A stretch of 64,000 nucleotides of DNA from contig NZ_QVMQ01000007.1 of NCBI RefSeq assembly GCF_010501105.1, positions 1 through 64,000 of the forward strand. Reading direction: 5' to 3'. The notes beneath the pieces were generated by a model. The model made no database searches, was not told where the DNA came from, and saw only the letters and a list, made by a program, of their open reading frames with translations. Made by a program: the position numbers and the translations under genes. Shown here piece after piece: positions 45,107 through 55,063 of this stretch. This DNA is from Dysgonomonas sp. 511. GTDB taxonomy: Bacteria; Bacteroidota; Bacteroidia; Bacteroidales; Dysgonomonadaceae. Every line of letters begins with the position of its first letter. Position 1 is the stretch's first letter.

Positions 45107-45444
45107 ATGGTGCGAATTGTGAATCAGTAATAAAAAAGTTTATCTATATAAGCCCCCTTTGTTCCCCGAAGTGGAGAATAGGCAAGCCACGACAAGAGAG
45201 GGGAAAAGTAACATCGTAAAAATAGCGAAAAAGCGTTACTTGTGTTACTTTTTAACAATATAGTGTAAAGATAGGTTAATTTAATGCGGGTTTTGAGACA
45301 AGCTCGGCCGGAAAAAGTAACAAGAGTGCTTACATTTATTTTCAATTTACTAAGAGGTATTAATAACTAAGTATTTACGATATGGCATTTCTTACAGGAA
45401 GTAAACAGACTGATATCCAGGATGAAGCAGCAAAAAATATATTT
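45107..45444. other. Intergenic region with repeated GTTACTT motifs
   Basis: A 338-bp gap before the RmlD-like gene as I start it. It holds a C-rich fragment (AGCCCCCTTTGTTCCCC, about 45151-45167). It also holds four copies of the GTTACTT motif: AAAAGTAAC at 45204-45212, GTTACTT at 45235-45241, GTTACTTTTT at 45244-45253 and AAAAAGTAAC at 45312-45321. Copies 1 and 4 are inverted relative to copies 2 and 3. No RNA gene or clear promoter was recognised. Confidence 0.45.
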
Positions 45445-46332
45445 ATGACAGAGCTGAATAAGAAAAATGTATTAGTTACCGGTTCCAACGGGCAACTGGG
45501 TAGCGAACTGAGACGGTTCTCTTCAGAGTTTACTACCCATTTCAGATTCTTCTTTACCGATGTAGCCGATCTCGACATTACCGATAGGCAAGCTGTAGAT
45601 GCTTATATAAAAGAGCACAGTATTGCGTATATTGTCAATTGTGCTGCATATACAGCCGTAGATAAGGCCGAAGACGATGTCGAACTATGTTATAAAATCA
45701 ATCGCGATGCGATAGCCAGCCTTGCTGTTGCGGCGACAAACAACGGAGCAAGGATTATCCATATCTCTACCGACTATGTATTCGATGGTACAGCAAATGC
45801 CCCGTACACCGAAGATATAGAAACCAATCCGCAATCGGTATATGGCAAATCGAAGTGCGAAGGCGAGATCGAGTTGCTGAAGGCATGCCCCGAAAGTATT
45901 GTAATACGTACAGCATGGTTATATTCCATCTATGGAAACAACTTTGTGAAAACGATGATGAAATATGGGCGCGAACGCGATGAACTGAATGTTGTAGCCG
46001 ACCAGACGGGAACACCGACCAATGCTGCCGATCTGGCTCAGGCGATACTTCGCATATTGGAACATTCATATACGAAAGCATTCGAATCCGGTATTTATCA
46101 CTATTCGGATGAAGGGGTAACTACATGGTACGATTTTACGCTGGAAATACATCGCCTGGCAGGTATCGACTGTAAGGTAAACCCCATCGCTACCGATCAA
46201 TACCCTACTAAGGCTAAAAGGCCCATGTACAGTGTGTTGAGCAAAGAGAAGGTGAAAACTGTTTTCGGCATTTCTATCCCGCAATGGCAGGAAAGCCTGG
46301 CGGTATGTATCAGCGAAATGGAGAATGGCTGA
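45445..46332 (+). CDS. dTDP-4-dehydrorhamnose reductase-like protein (RmlD/RfbD)
   Basis: A 295-residue NAD(P)H-dependent short-chain reductase. It has the Rossmann motif VTGSNGQLGSELR, the YINCAAYTAVDKAEDD block, catalytic S-x-x-Y-x-x-x-K as STDYVFDG followed by YGKSKCEGE, and TGTPTNAADLA near the C-terminus. It reduces dTDP-4-keto-L-rhamnose to dTDP-L-rhamnose for surface glycans. The rmlABC partners are not adjacent. An in-frame ATG at 45382 would add 21 residues (MAFLTGSKQTDIQDEAAKNIF) not usual in the family; I prefer 45445, but the longer form is possible. Confidence 0.88.
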   Translation: MTELNKKNVLVTGSNGQLGSELRRFSSEFTTHFRFFFTDVADLDITDRQAVDAYIKEHSIAYIVNCAAYTAVDKAEDDVELCYKINRDAIASLAVAATNNGARIIHISTDYVFDGTANAPYTEDIETNPQSVYGKSKCEGEIELLKACPESIVIRTAWLYSIYGNNFVKTMMKYGRERDELNVVADQTGTPTNAADLAQAILRILEHSYTKAFESGIYHYSDEGVTTWYDFTLEIHRLAGIDCKVNPIATDQYPTKAKRPMYSVLSKEKVKTVFGISIPQWQESLAVCISEMENG

Positions 46333-46542
46333 AACGTACAGCAGGCAGGTAGAATCTTCTATAAGTGCGCGTTTCGGAGGTTTTTATCTGTTTACCGGCG
46401 AACTATTCTGCAATCCGGGTTGTTCATATGTTAATAAAGCATACTGTATATAGGGAAGTATTAAATTCTAGTTGTTTTACGATCGCTAAATTGATACATC
46501 CTTTAGTTATCAACAACTTTAAAATTAATCTGTATCACTCTT

Positions 46543-47514
46543 ATGAAGAACAGTGTGGATTTGATTCTTGTGAAAAAGATTTTGGATTTCATACCTGCGA
46601 ATGTAAATCCGGTTGATTTTTTGATGGATGAGCTGGATTTGAGCCGCGACTCTGTTTACCGGCGAATCAATTGTAAAAAGAGTTTTACTATTCAGGAGAT
46701 AGTAAAACTGTCGATAAAACTTGATTTCTCCCTCGATGACATCGCGTTTATTATGGGCAAGGAATTTGGAGCTGAATATGCCAGATATTCGGCAACAACT
46801 GTCGAAGATGCTGTGTATTATTTGTTTAATCATTTTATCAATCTGAACAGAAAATACATGAATGCCCAAGATGTGGAAATGGCATTTACCGCAAACAGGA
46901 TGCATCTGATTTTTACATATGAATTCGCAGATCTGTTCCGTTTCCTGTATTACAGGTGGATGCATATAATGCGCGAGATACCAAACGATTATGCTCTTTA
47001 CAATCTGGTGATTCCGCAGAGGATTACCTCTTTGTACCGCGACCAGCTTCCCTTTATGGCTGGCAAGAACTCATCGTTTATTTTCGATTCCAATTTGATA
47101 TTGAATGTAGTAAAAGATATACAGTATTATTATCAACGCAAACTTATCACCCCTGACGAACTCGAACGGTTGAAAAGCGATTTGATATCGGCCATAACAA
47201 AGGGAAAAGAGATAATGCTCGAAAAAAATTCCGAATGGTCATTCCCTTGCAATTTTTATCTCTCTACCCTGGTACTGAGTTCCAGTAGTGCATACAGGAG
47301 ATACGACGGCATAGAAAAGTCGGATGTCTGGAGTTTCTCTCCCGATCCTATACACATTACCAATTCGGCTCTATGCCAGAATCATCGCAGGTGGATAGAT
47401 TCACTGAAACGGTATTCAACCATGCTGTCGGGTACGAACGAAGATATTATGTACGCCTTTGTCAACAAGCAGTATGAGTATATACACAATATAGATAAAG
47501 TATTATATATATAG
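46543..47514 (+). CDS. Putative DNA-binding regulator with N-terminal helix-turn-helix
   Basis: A 323-residue protein. Residues about 15-70 (VNPVDFLMDELDLSRDSVYRRINCKKSFTIQEIVKLSIKL) look like a helix-turn-helix of the XRE/BetR kind, in which a structural segment asks whether a short repertoire of conditions is met. The remaining 250 residues are helical with many Tyr and Phe and no recognised ligand domain. It resembles a family of orphan regulators in Bacteroidales, but the target is unknown. A 210-bp gap without clear signals precedes it. It converges with the methyltransferase gene (7-bp gap). Confidence 0.6.
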   Translation: MKNSVDLILVKKILDFIPANVNPVDFLMDELDLSRDSVYRRINCKKSFTIQEIVKLSIKLDFSLDDIAFIMGKEFGAEYARYSATTVEDAVYYLFNHFINLNRKYMNAQDVEMAFTANRMHLIFTYEFADLFRFLYYRWMHIMREIPNDYALYNLVIPQRITSLYRDQLPFMAGKNSSFIFDSNLILNVVKDIQYYYQRKLITPDELERLKSDLISAITKGKEIMLEKNSEWSFPCNFYLSTLVLSSSSAYRRYDGIEKSDVWSFSPDPIHITNSALCQNHRRWIDSLKRYSTMLSGTNEDIMYAFVNKQYEYIHNIDKVLYI

Positions 47515-47521
47515 GGGCTGT

Positions 47522-48718
47522 TTAAGTTTCGGTGAAAACTGATGGCATGGCTTTCCTGCAAATAATCAGTACTTTATCGCCATTAGCTATTGTTGTGGCA
47601 AAAATATAGGTGTCGCCTCCTTCTTTCAGTTTCGTTTTCTTGCGTATATCGGCTACCGATAGAGGGAAATTGCGAGTGGTTATGTTTGCCTGTCCCAGAT
47701 TGGAAAGGTGTTCTTTGATGTCCTTCTTGCTTAAGCTGCATATGTTTTCTACAGCAAATACTCTTCCCTGAAAATCCCCGATAAGGGAATCGGAAGTGTA
47801 CAGATGGCTGCTCGGATGTAATTTGGATAAGGATAGTTTTTCGCCTATTATTTTATAAGCTCCCGCTTTCAGTATAGAGGCATTCGGTTCGTAGAGGTAC
47901 TTGCCAGTTGTTTCGGTATATACGGGCTGTGCCGATTGCTCTTCCTCTTTGTAAAACGAGAACCTGTCCGTCTTGTCTTTCTTTATATTCACGCAGTGAA
48001 ATTGAGTCTTATTGGCTACAGCTTGTTTAACGAACAGCAACTCTTTTACTTCGTTGTTTACACTGACAATATGCACATCGGAAACATTGGACAGCGAACT
48101 TAAAGCAAGCGATATGTCCAACATTGGCGATAGTTTTATCATTACCGTTTGTCCTTTTTGTTCCAACAGTTTCTCTATTTCCAGTATATTGGGCGTGCAG
48201 TCTTCTATCAATACCGTTTTCTTACCGCTATTATTGCGGCGTGCAGGGTCGATATAGATCAGGCTGGCAGGTTGCATCTTTTGCAGATAATCTACGCCAT
48301 CTTCGTTTATGGTTACTGCATTTTGCAATCCTAATACTTTAAAGTTGTGGGTAGCTGTAGTTGCCAACTCTTCCTGCTGCTCTACATATATGGCTGTATC
48401 GAAATTGTGTGCCATAAAATAGAAATCAATGCCCATTCCTCCGGTGAGGTCGGCCATAGATTCTCCTTTACACAGCGAGGCTTTGTAAAGTGCCGTTTGT
48501 TCAGATGAACTTTGTTCCAGAGAGAGGTGTTTCGGGTAAATAATGTGCCGGTTGGCATACCATGCCGGTATCTTATGTCTGGCTATCTTCCGTCCTGCAA
48601 TCTGGCGGATGGCTGTTTCTATATCTATATCTTTGAATTTTGCAGCCTGCAAGGCTAAAGAACTGATGTCGTCATTTTCATGTTCTTCTACGAAGTCTGT
48701 CAGGGTAGGGGAGAGCAT
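47522..48718 (-). CDS. Class I SAM-dependent methyltransferase with THUMP-like C-terminus
   Basis: A 398-residue cytoplasmic protein. A helical N-terminal region precedes the Rossmann methyltransferase core with motif I ADLTGGMGIDFYFMA (near 92-106) and YIDPARRNNSGKK near 155. A ferredoxin-like and THUMP-like domain follows (about 275-395). The architecture matches the PG_1098-type Bacteroidetes family, probably RNA-directed; the target base is not known. Its ATG overlaps the tamB stop by one base (TAATG), indicating translational coupling. Confidence 0.83.
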   Translation of the reverse strand: MLSPTLTDFVEEHENDDISSLALQAAKFKDIDIETAIRQIAGRKIARHKIPAWYANRHIIYPKHLSLEQSSSEQTALYKASLCKGESMADLTGGMGIDFYFMAHNFDTAIYVEQQEELATTATHNFKVLGLQNAVTINEDGVDYLQKMQPASLIYIDPARRNNSGKKTVLIEDCTPNILEIEKLLEQKGQTVMIKLSPMLDISLALSSLSNVSDVHIVSVNNEVKELLFVKQAVANKTQFHCVNIKKDKTDRFSFYKEEEQSAQPVYTETTGKYLYEPNASILKAGAYKIIGEKLSLSKLHPSSHLYTSDSLIGDFQGRVFAVENICSLSKKDIKEHLSNLGQANITTRNFPLSVADIRKKTKLKEGGDTYIFATTIANGDKVLIICRKAMPSVFTET

Positions 48719-51700
48719 TATTTCGTCTTTAGTTTTATGAAGTTGCTCAATTCACTGCCTTTTTTGGTAGAGTCGGGAACAATGGTCGTTACCGTGTCGG
48801 TCTGCGGCAGTATCCTCATTCTGCGGCGATGGAATAAGTCGTTGAGGTCGTCAAAGTCTTTCTTATATATAATACCTATACCCTGTGTGTTGGGCGATTT
48901 ATCGCTCCGGGTATAATAATACTTCTCATTGTAATGGTTATATGCTTTTACGCGCCAGGTTCCGGCATTGTTGAGCAGGTATTCGATGTCTACATCCGTT
49001 ATCATAGCTTCTTTGTTGATGTCGCTACGATAGCCGAAGTTTCCGTTTATAAGTAGCCGGTCGTTTAGTAGCTGGCTCGATAGTATAAGCTCGGCCTCTG
49101 TATATGTGAGGTCGCTATCACTATATCTGATATTCGTACCTAGCTGCCACCTGTCGTCTATCTGGCTTACTATCTTGGTGAGTTGGTTAGACAGCGTAGC
49201 CGAAGCTACTGCGGCAAAGTCTGATGTCTGGGTACCCGGTACGGCATAGCTTGGTGCTTTAAACTTGGAGAGTATCAGCAGGTAAGCCACTTGCTTGTTT
49301 ATCTCGTCTTCGGTATTTATAATGCTTTTCAACTGCCGTTCTACTTCCGGGTCGGCAGAAGGGAATGTGATATCGAGCCCAACGTTGGGATGCCTCAAGG
49401 CTCCTGTAAGGTTGAGAACGCAATTGACCGGGACGGTAGTTTGTCCCACTTCCTCGGCCAACTGGCTGTCTAAGTCGTGCAGGCTGGCATTTAGTTTGTA
49501 GATAGCTGTAACATCAAGAATGGCTTCGAACGGGTCGCCTCTGAATTGTACATTACTGCCTTCCTGTATCGAGAAACGCCGCTCCATCAGCCGTTGGAAG
49601 GTAAAGTTGTAGCTTCCACGCGCAATGTTGTAAGTACCATACAGTCGCGGAGAGTTCTTGGTATTCCAGTTGAATTGCATCCCTCCGCTACCCGATCCTC
49701 TTAATACATCGCCACCTACGGGGTCCATCACCAATTCTACAATGGCATCGGGGGTTGCATCTATATAGAAGTCCATATTGATATCCATGTCTGAATCGGT
49801 CTTTAATGCCAATTTGGGTTGCGGGGCAGCAGGGGTTTGAACAGAGTCCTTCCTTGTGTCCGATGTGTATGTAATGAATGAATACTCGTTGATGATTTCT
49901 TCCATGAAGTTCATCCGCACTACAGTCTTGTCTTCTGTCCGCATCCTGATAGCTACATCCACGGCACTCTCATTGCCTCCTATAGAGCCGTTTCCACTGC
50001 CGAATACTTTGCCGTAGAAATATGGGTTTTGGGCGGGAGTGGTATTGTAGAGCAGGAAGTTCTCGGCTTTCAGGTCTACCTGGTACATAAAGTCGTGGAA
50101 GAAGTCGTGTGATACTTTACCGCTGGCTTGCGCCTTATTACCGTACTGGTCCGAAAGTATGATGTCGTTGAAATATATCAGGTCTTTTTTCAGATATACG
50201 GTATCTGTAAAGTTGTATCTTGTATTGAGGAAGCTGATTCCCAATCCGCCATCTCTGATGAAGGCTTTACCTTCTACGGTCACATCCGAAAAGTTGCCAA
50301 ACAGGTGCACCTGTCCGCTTCCCCGTCCGGTGATATTGTCAAATACGGCTTCTGCATATTTGTTCAGGAAGCTGATGTCGAGGCTGTCGGCGTCAAAGTT
50401 TATCGACAAACCTTGCTTTATGGGGTCGAGTTGCCCGTTTACTTTGGTCAGCTTACTTTCTTTACTTACAATCAGCCCATCGAGATCCAGCACCTTAGTA
50501 GTCTCATTGAGTTCGCTAAACAGGTTGAGGTTCCCTAATTCGGTGCCGTTGAACTTAAAATCATCTACGTCCAAGCTTATATTTGCATACGGATTTCCCT
50601 CAATAGATGATGCACGCAGGCTTCCGGTTGCATATCCACCAAACTGCAAGGCATCGATAGCTAATGTTTGGAATATGTATTCGAGGTTGATGTTTTTCAG
50701 ATCGGTTTTCAGTACATCTCTCGTTTGGGGAGAATATCTGCCGTTGATTTTTATCTCCTGATCGCCATTTTCGTTATACACATAAAAATTGTTGATGGTG
50801 AAAGTCCCGTTGTTTATCTTTATGTTCGATTTTTCCATCTTCCAGTTAGCGTTATTGAGCAGCAACTCGCTGGGATAGGTATCTATGTCTACTATCAGAG
50901 GGCCTTTATCTTCTTTGGCAAAGGAGGTGGAAATGGAAAAATCGCCCTTTGCTTTTTTCTCTCCATCATTGATCAGCGAGATATTGGTATTTATCTGGTT
51001 GTCTTTTATACTGGAATTAATAGCTATGTCGTTTACCGATTCTTTCTTGCCTAATATCAGCGCATTGATTCGGCTCTCCAATGTTTCATCGGGATTCCGA
51101 AGTGCTACATAGCCCGAACGTATATTCATCCCTGCTGCTTTTATCGAAGGGGTAAATATTTCGAGCTTGAACTTATCGCGGATATTGTCGTAGAAGCCGA
51201 TTATCTTAGCTTCGCTCAATACTGTAACGGGTAATTTGAAGGCTTCGCTCAGTTTTTCGGTATTACCGATTTGCAAATTGAAAGTGAATATGTTTGTTTT
51301 GTCATCGGGCTTCTTCTTCTCGTTTGGCTTTATCAGGGCTGGCAAGTAGGGGCTTAGGGTTTGTTTTACGCTGTTGACCAGTGTTGTAAAGCTATATATG
51401 CCTTCAATCTTTCCTTTGAGTACATCGGATGTGATATTCATATTCCGGTTGTTTTGGTCTCCGGTAATTTCCATAAGAAACTTCTTCATCTGGAAATACT
51501 TATCATCTCTTATGTAATCTAAAGAATCTAGCCTGATATACCCTTCGGCATTGTCAATATCTTTCCCTTTGAAGTCGGCATCTATATTGAGCGACAAATA
51601 GGTGTTGTGCTCGTTGCCCAATAGGTTGAGATTGTTGAGGTGTACGTTTTTCAGGCGGGCTTTAAATACCATATTCGGATTGTCCTTGTCTGTCAGGTCG

Positions 51701-53166
51701 AATAAGCCATTTATAGCCAACAGCCCATTCGGGTCGTCGAGGTTGATATTCCCGTCTGCCTTCATCCCGTCGTAGTCAATATCCAGATTGATATCTTTGT
51801 AAGTATAGTTCTTGTACTGTAAATCGTATACATTTCCTTGTGCCGACCCTCTTAGCTTGCCGTATTTGGGTTGCTCCATGTCTACAGACAGATTTAAGGA
51901 GGCGGAGCCCAGGTTGTTATTTCCGGTCAGCTTGCCTACTTCAAAGTCGGTAGTATATATTTTCCCTTGTATATGTGTTTTTACATTGGCTTTAGGGTTT
52001 AGCCCAACCAGTACATCTGCTTTTACTATACCGAGGTCTGTTTCGAAGCTGCCAAATGTAGTGAGCTGTTTCAGGTATCCCGATATATCGCCCTCGAAAG
52101 AAATTGTACCCAACCTTTTCAATGTTTGGGGCAGTTGTTTTTTCTTGTCAGAAAAATTGTTGAGTATGCCTTCCAGTTCATCGCTTGTTACCATTAGCTT
52201 GTCTACACTACCCAGTATATAGGTCTTATCAGGAAAGCGTATGTCTTTTATTTCGGCATTCGATATCAGTTTCAGGTTTTTTCCATAGAACAGCGAGAGA
52301 TCTTTTATATCCAGGTCGTCGATGTTTCCCGACACTTCGGCTTTTAGGGTTACAGCATCTTTGAAATACTGTAGAGCAGGAGAAAGTGCGGCAATGTCTT
52401 TTGGGCCTATTTTCGACTCTGCAATTTTCAGGTCAACGGTGGCGTAATCCATTATTTTTGCCGTGTCGCTTGTCGGGGTGAGGTCTAATTCACACCTTTC
52501 CAGTTCGAGATGCGAAGCCGGCAGATCCAGCTTAAATCCACGTATAGAGTATTTTTTCTCTTGAGACATAAGACGGAAAACCAAGTTTGATATTTCCAAC
52601 CCGCTTTTTTCTTTCAGGCTGATTTTCTTTACCTGTATATTCAGCGAGTCTTCGTGTAGCGACCGTAATGTCAATTTAGCATGTAGGTCGGAAACTTGTA
52701 TGTGGTTGGGGTCGAACGCATTTTCTTTCGCCTCTTTGTCTTTTACGTCATAATAGAAATTGCCGTCTATTACATTCACCGAATTGATGGCAAACTCTAT
52801 CTTCTTCGATGGTTTATCATCTTTCGGTTTGAAAGCATCTATAATATACTGAATGTTGAGCGGAGAATCGGAAGTTTGCTTCGATAAGCGTATCTCAAAA
52901 TCGGACAACCATGCCGAGGTGATTACGATCTTGCCTTTCAGCAGAGAAAATAAATCGACATCGGCTGATATCCTATCAGCCAATAATATTCTCTCGTCCG
53001 ACTGGTCATATAAATATACGCTATCCAGGGCAATCGTGCTGAATGGCTGAAACTGAAGCTTGCCTATTCCCAATTCGGTATTCAGTTTCGACTTTAATTC
53101 CTTTTCTATCTGCTCTTTTGCATATTCCTGAACGGCAGGTACATTTAATAATCCAAATAACAGCAA
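48718..53166 (-). CDS. tamB: TamB-family translocation and assembly protein; start codon uncertain
   Basis: A protein of about 1480 residues, anchored in the inner membrane and spanning the periplasm as a long beta-taco. Repeated beta-strand modules such as LDLDGLIVSKESKLTKVNGQ and the C-terminal TamB (DUF490) domain (NLTGALRHPNVGLDITFPSADPEV, GTNIRYSDSDLTYTEAELILSSQLLNDRL) are clear. It is thought to move phospholipids or help place outer-membrane proteins. The coordinates given begin at a TTG (53166). The frame stays open upstream, and a better signal anchor (IKKFKKIFLSILGTATFLVL) would begin at 53223, but that codon is ATA. True start therefore unresolved. Confidence 0.88.
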   Translation of the reverse strand: MLLFGLLNVPAVQEYAKEQIEKELKSKLNTELGIGKLQFQPFSTIALDSVYLYDQSDERILLADRISADVDLFSLLKGKIVITSAWLSDFEIRLSKQTSDSPLNIQYIIDAFKPKDDKPSKKIEFAINSVNVIDGNFYYDVKDKEAKENAFDPNHIQVSDLHAKLTLRSLHEDSLNIQVKKISLKEKSGLEISNLVFRLMSQEKKYSIRGFKLDLPASHLELERCELDLTPTSDTAKIMDYATVDLKIAESKIGPKDIAALSPALQYFKDAVTLKAEVSGNIDDLDIKDLSLFYGKNLKLISNAEIKDIRFPDKTYILGSVDKLMVTSDELEGILNNFSDKKKQLPQTLKRLGTISFEGDISGYLKQLTTFGSFETDLGIVKADVLVGLNPKANVKTHIQGKIYTTDFEVGKLTGNNNLGSASLNLSVDMEQPKYGKLRGSAQGNVYDLQYKNYTYKDINLDIDYDGMKADGNINLDDPNGLLAINGLFDLTDKDNPNMVFKARLKNVHLNNLNLLGNEHNTYLSLNIDADFKGKDIDNAEGYIRLDSLDYIRDDKYFQMKKFLMEITGDQNNRNMNITSDVLKGKIEGIYSFTTLVNSVKQTLSPYLPALIKPNEKKKPDDKTNIFTFNLQIGNTEKLSEAFKLPVTVLSEAKIIGFYDNIRDKFKLEIFTPSIKAAGMNIRSGYVALRNPDETLESRINALILGKKESVNDIAINSSIKDNQINTNISLINDGEKKAKGDFSISTSFAKEDKGPLIVDIDTYPSELLLNNANWKMEKSNIKINNGTFTINNFYVYNENGDQEIKINGRYSPQTRDVLKTDLKNINLEYIFQTLAIDALQFGGYATGSLRASSIEGNPYANISLDVDDFKFNGTELGNLNLFSELNETTKVLDLDGLIVSKESKLTKVNGQLDPIKQGLSINFDADSLDISFLNKYAEAVFDNITGRGSGQVHLFGNFSDVTVEGKAFIRDGGLGISFLNTRYNFTDTVYLKKDLIYFNDIILSDQYGNKAQASGKVSHDFFHDFMYQVDLKAENFLLYNTTPAQNPYFYGKVFGSGNGSIGGNESAVDVAIRMRTEDKTVVRMNFMEEIINEYSFITYTSDTRKDSVQTPAAPQPKLALKTDSDMDINMDFYIDATPDAIVELVMDPVGGDVLRGSGSGGMQFNWNTKNSPRLYGTYNIARGSYNFTFQRLMERRFSIQEGSNVQFRGDPFEAILDVTAIYKLNASLHDLDSQLAEEVGQTTVPVNCVLNLTGALRHPNVGLDITFPSADPEVERQLKSIINTEDEINKQVAYLLILSKFKAPSYAVPGTQTSDFAAVASATLSNQLTKIVSQIDDRWQLGTNIRYSDSDLTYTEAELILSSQLLNDRLLINGNFGYRSDINKEAMITDVDIEYLLNNAGTWRVKAYNHYNEKYYYTRSDKSPNTQGIGIIYKKDFDDLNDLFHRRRMRILPQTDTVTTIVPDSTKKGSELSNFIKLKTK

Positions 53167-53473
53167 AACCAGAAAAGTGGCTGTGCCGAGAATTGAAAGA
53201 AATATTTTCTTAAACTTTTTTATGGTTTCCTGATTTTTTAGTGCTTACAAAAATATCAAAAAAAAGCATTTTCAATGGCAGATTACCGAAGTAATCATCT
53301 CAGATTCCTTATCAATTAAGATTATTTATAAAAAACGGAAGGTTTTTACATTGGCAGGTATAATTAGTTAATAAACTGCGAAAAGAACAGGAAATATATA
53401 GTTAGTATTACGATGTAAATAGAAATCTTTGTTTTTTTACTACTTTTGTGCCTTATTAGACTAGACAAATCCG
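53167..53473. other. Divergent intergenic region
   Basis: The first 60 bp on the left are an open extension of tamB in frame (see that entry). The remainder is A/T-rich. A -7 box TACTTTTG at 53441-53448 with TTTG just upstream probably serves prfC. No RNA gene was seen. Confidence 0.4.
53441..53448 (+). promoter_or_regulatory. -7 box (TACTTTTG) of prfC
   Basis: A consensus match 25 bp before the prfC ATG. The -33 box is weak. Confidence 0.45.
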
Positions 53474-55054
53474 ATGAGTGAACTGGAAAACGAAATTGAA
53501 AAAAGGCGTACATTTGCGATAATCAGCCATCCCGATGCGGGGAAAACTACCTTGACCGAAAAGCTTTTGCTATTTGGTGGAGCCATACATGTGGCAGGAG
53601 CCGTAAAATCGAATAAGATAAAGAAAACAGCCACATCCGACTGGATGGAAATAGAAAAACAGCGTGGTATATCCGTTGCTACATCGGTAATGGGCTTCGA
53701 CTACGACGGCTACAAAATAAATATATTGGACACTCCCGGTCACCAGGATTTTGCCGAAGACACTTTCCGTACTCTGACCGCTGTAGACAGTGTAATAATA
53801 GTAGTAGACTCGGCAAAAGGTGTGGAAATGCAGACCCGCAAACTGATGGAGGTTTGCCGTATGCGCCATACTCCGGTGATGATTTTCGTCAATAAGATGG
53901 ACAGGGATGGAAAAGACCCGTTCGATCTTCTCGACGAGTTGGAAGAAGAACTTAAGATAAGCGTTTGCCCCCTGAGCTGGCCTATAGACAGTGGGCAGAA
54001 ATTCAGGGGAGTATATAATATATTCCAGGAAAAACTTGATCTCTATACGCCTAGTAAACAGACGATAACAGAATCAGTAGAATTTAAAGATATAAGCAGT
54101 CCCGAACTGGAAGGGTATATCGGCGACAATTTAGCTGCCAAGTTGCGCGAAGACATCGACCTTATCGAAGGTGTATATCCGCCTTTGAATATCGAGGATT
54201 ACCTCAAAGGTCAGATTGCCCCTGTATTCTTTGGCTCGGCGCTGAATAACTTCGGGGTGAAAGAATTGCTTGATTGCTTTGTGCAAATAGCACCATCGCC
54301 TCGTCCGGTAGAAGCCGTAGAACGCATTGTAAAACCGGATGAAGAAGCGTTTACCGGATTTATATTTAAGATACATGCAAATATGGATCCTAACCATAGG
54401 TCGTGTATTGCCTTTGTTAAGATCTGTTCGGGCAAGTTTGAGCGTAATGTGAACTATAAGCATGTGCGGCAAAACCGGATGCTTAAATTTTCGTCACCTA
54501 CTGCTTTCATGGCACAGAAGAAAGAAACTGTAGACGAGGCTTTTGCCGGCGATATTGTCGGCTTGCCCGATACCGGTAACTTTAAGATCGGCGATACGTT
54601 AACATCCGGAGAGAACCTGCATTTCAAAGGCTTGCCGAGTTTCTCGCCAGAGATGTTCAAATATATAGAAAATGCCGACCCGATGAAGGCAAAACAATTG
54701 CAAAAAGGTGTAGACCAACTGATGGACGAAGGTGTAGCCCAGTTGTTTACAAATCAATATACAGGACGCAAAATTATCGGTACAGTCGGTCAGTTGCAAT
54801 TCGAAGTTATCCAATACCGCCTGTTGCACGAATATGGTGCACAGTGCCGTTGGGAACCAATAAGCCTTTTCAAAGCCTGTTGGATAGAGAGTGATAATAA
54901 AGATCAATTGGCTGAGTTTAAGAAACGTAAAGCCCAGTATATGGCGTTCGATAAGGATGGGCGCGATGTTTTCCTTGCCGATTCGAATTATGTATTGATG
55001 ATGGCTCAACAGGATTTTAGCGACATCAAATTCCATTTCACATCGGAATTTTAA
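53474..55054 (+). CDS. prfC: Peptide chain release factor 3
   Basis: A 526-residue translational GTPase that recycles RF1/RF2 from the ribosome. G1 is [15 protein letters not shown] (residues 18-32), the switch region [12 protein letters not shown]3 [12 protein letters not shown], and G4 NKMDRDG. Domains II and III follow to the C-terminal [17 protein letters not shown]. Length is standard. It is followed after 9 bp by the kinase-like gene, so the two are probably cotranscribed together with the glycosyltransferase gene. Confidence 0.97.
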   Translation: MSELENEIEKRRTFAIISHPDAGKTTLTEKLLLFGGAIHVAGAVKSNKIKKTATSDWMEIEKQRGISVATSVMGFDYDGYKINILDTPGHQDFAEDTFRTLTAVDSVIIVVDSAKGVEMQTRKLMEVCRMRHTPVMIFVNKMDRDGKDPFDLLDELEEELKISVCPLSWPIDSGQKFRGVYNIFQEKLDLYTPSKQTITESVEFKDISSPELEGYIGDNLAAKLREDIDLIEGVYPPLNIEDYLKGQIAPVFFGSALNNFGVKELLDCFVQIAPSPRPVEAVERIVKPDEEAFTGFIFKIHANMDPNHRSCIAFVKICSGKFERNVNYKHVRQNRMLKFSSPTAFMAQKKETVDEAFAGDIVGLPDTGNFKIGDTLTSGENLHFKGLPSFSPEMFKYIENADPMKAKQLQKGVDQLMDEGVAQLFTNQYTGRKIIGTVGQLQFEVIQYRLLHEYGAQCRWEPISLFKACWIESDNKDQLAEFKKRKAQYMAFDKDGRDVFLADSNYVLMMAQQDFSDIKFHFTSEF

Positions 55055-55063
55055 CAATATAAG

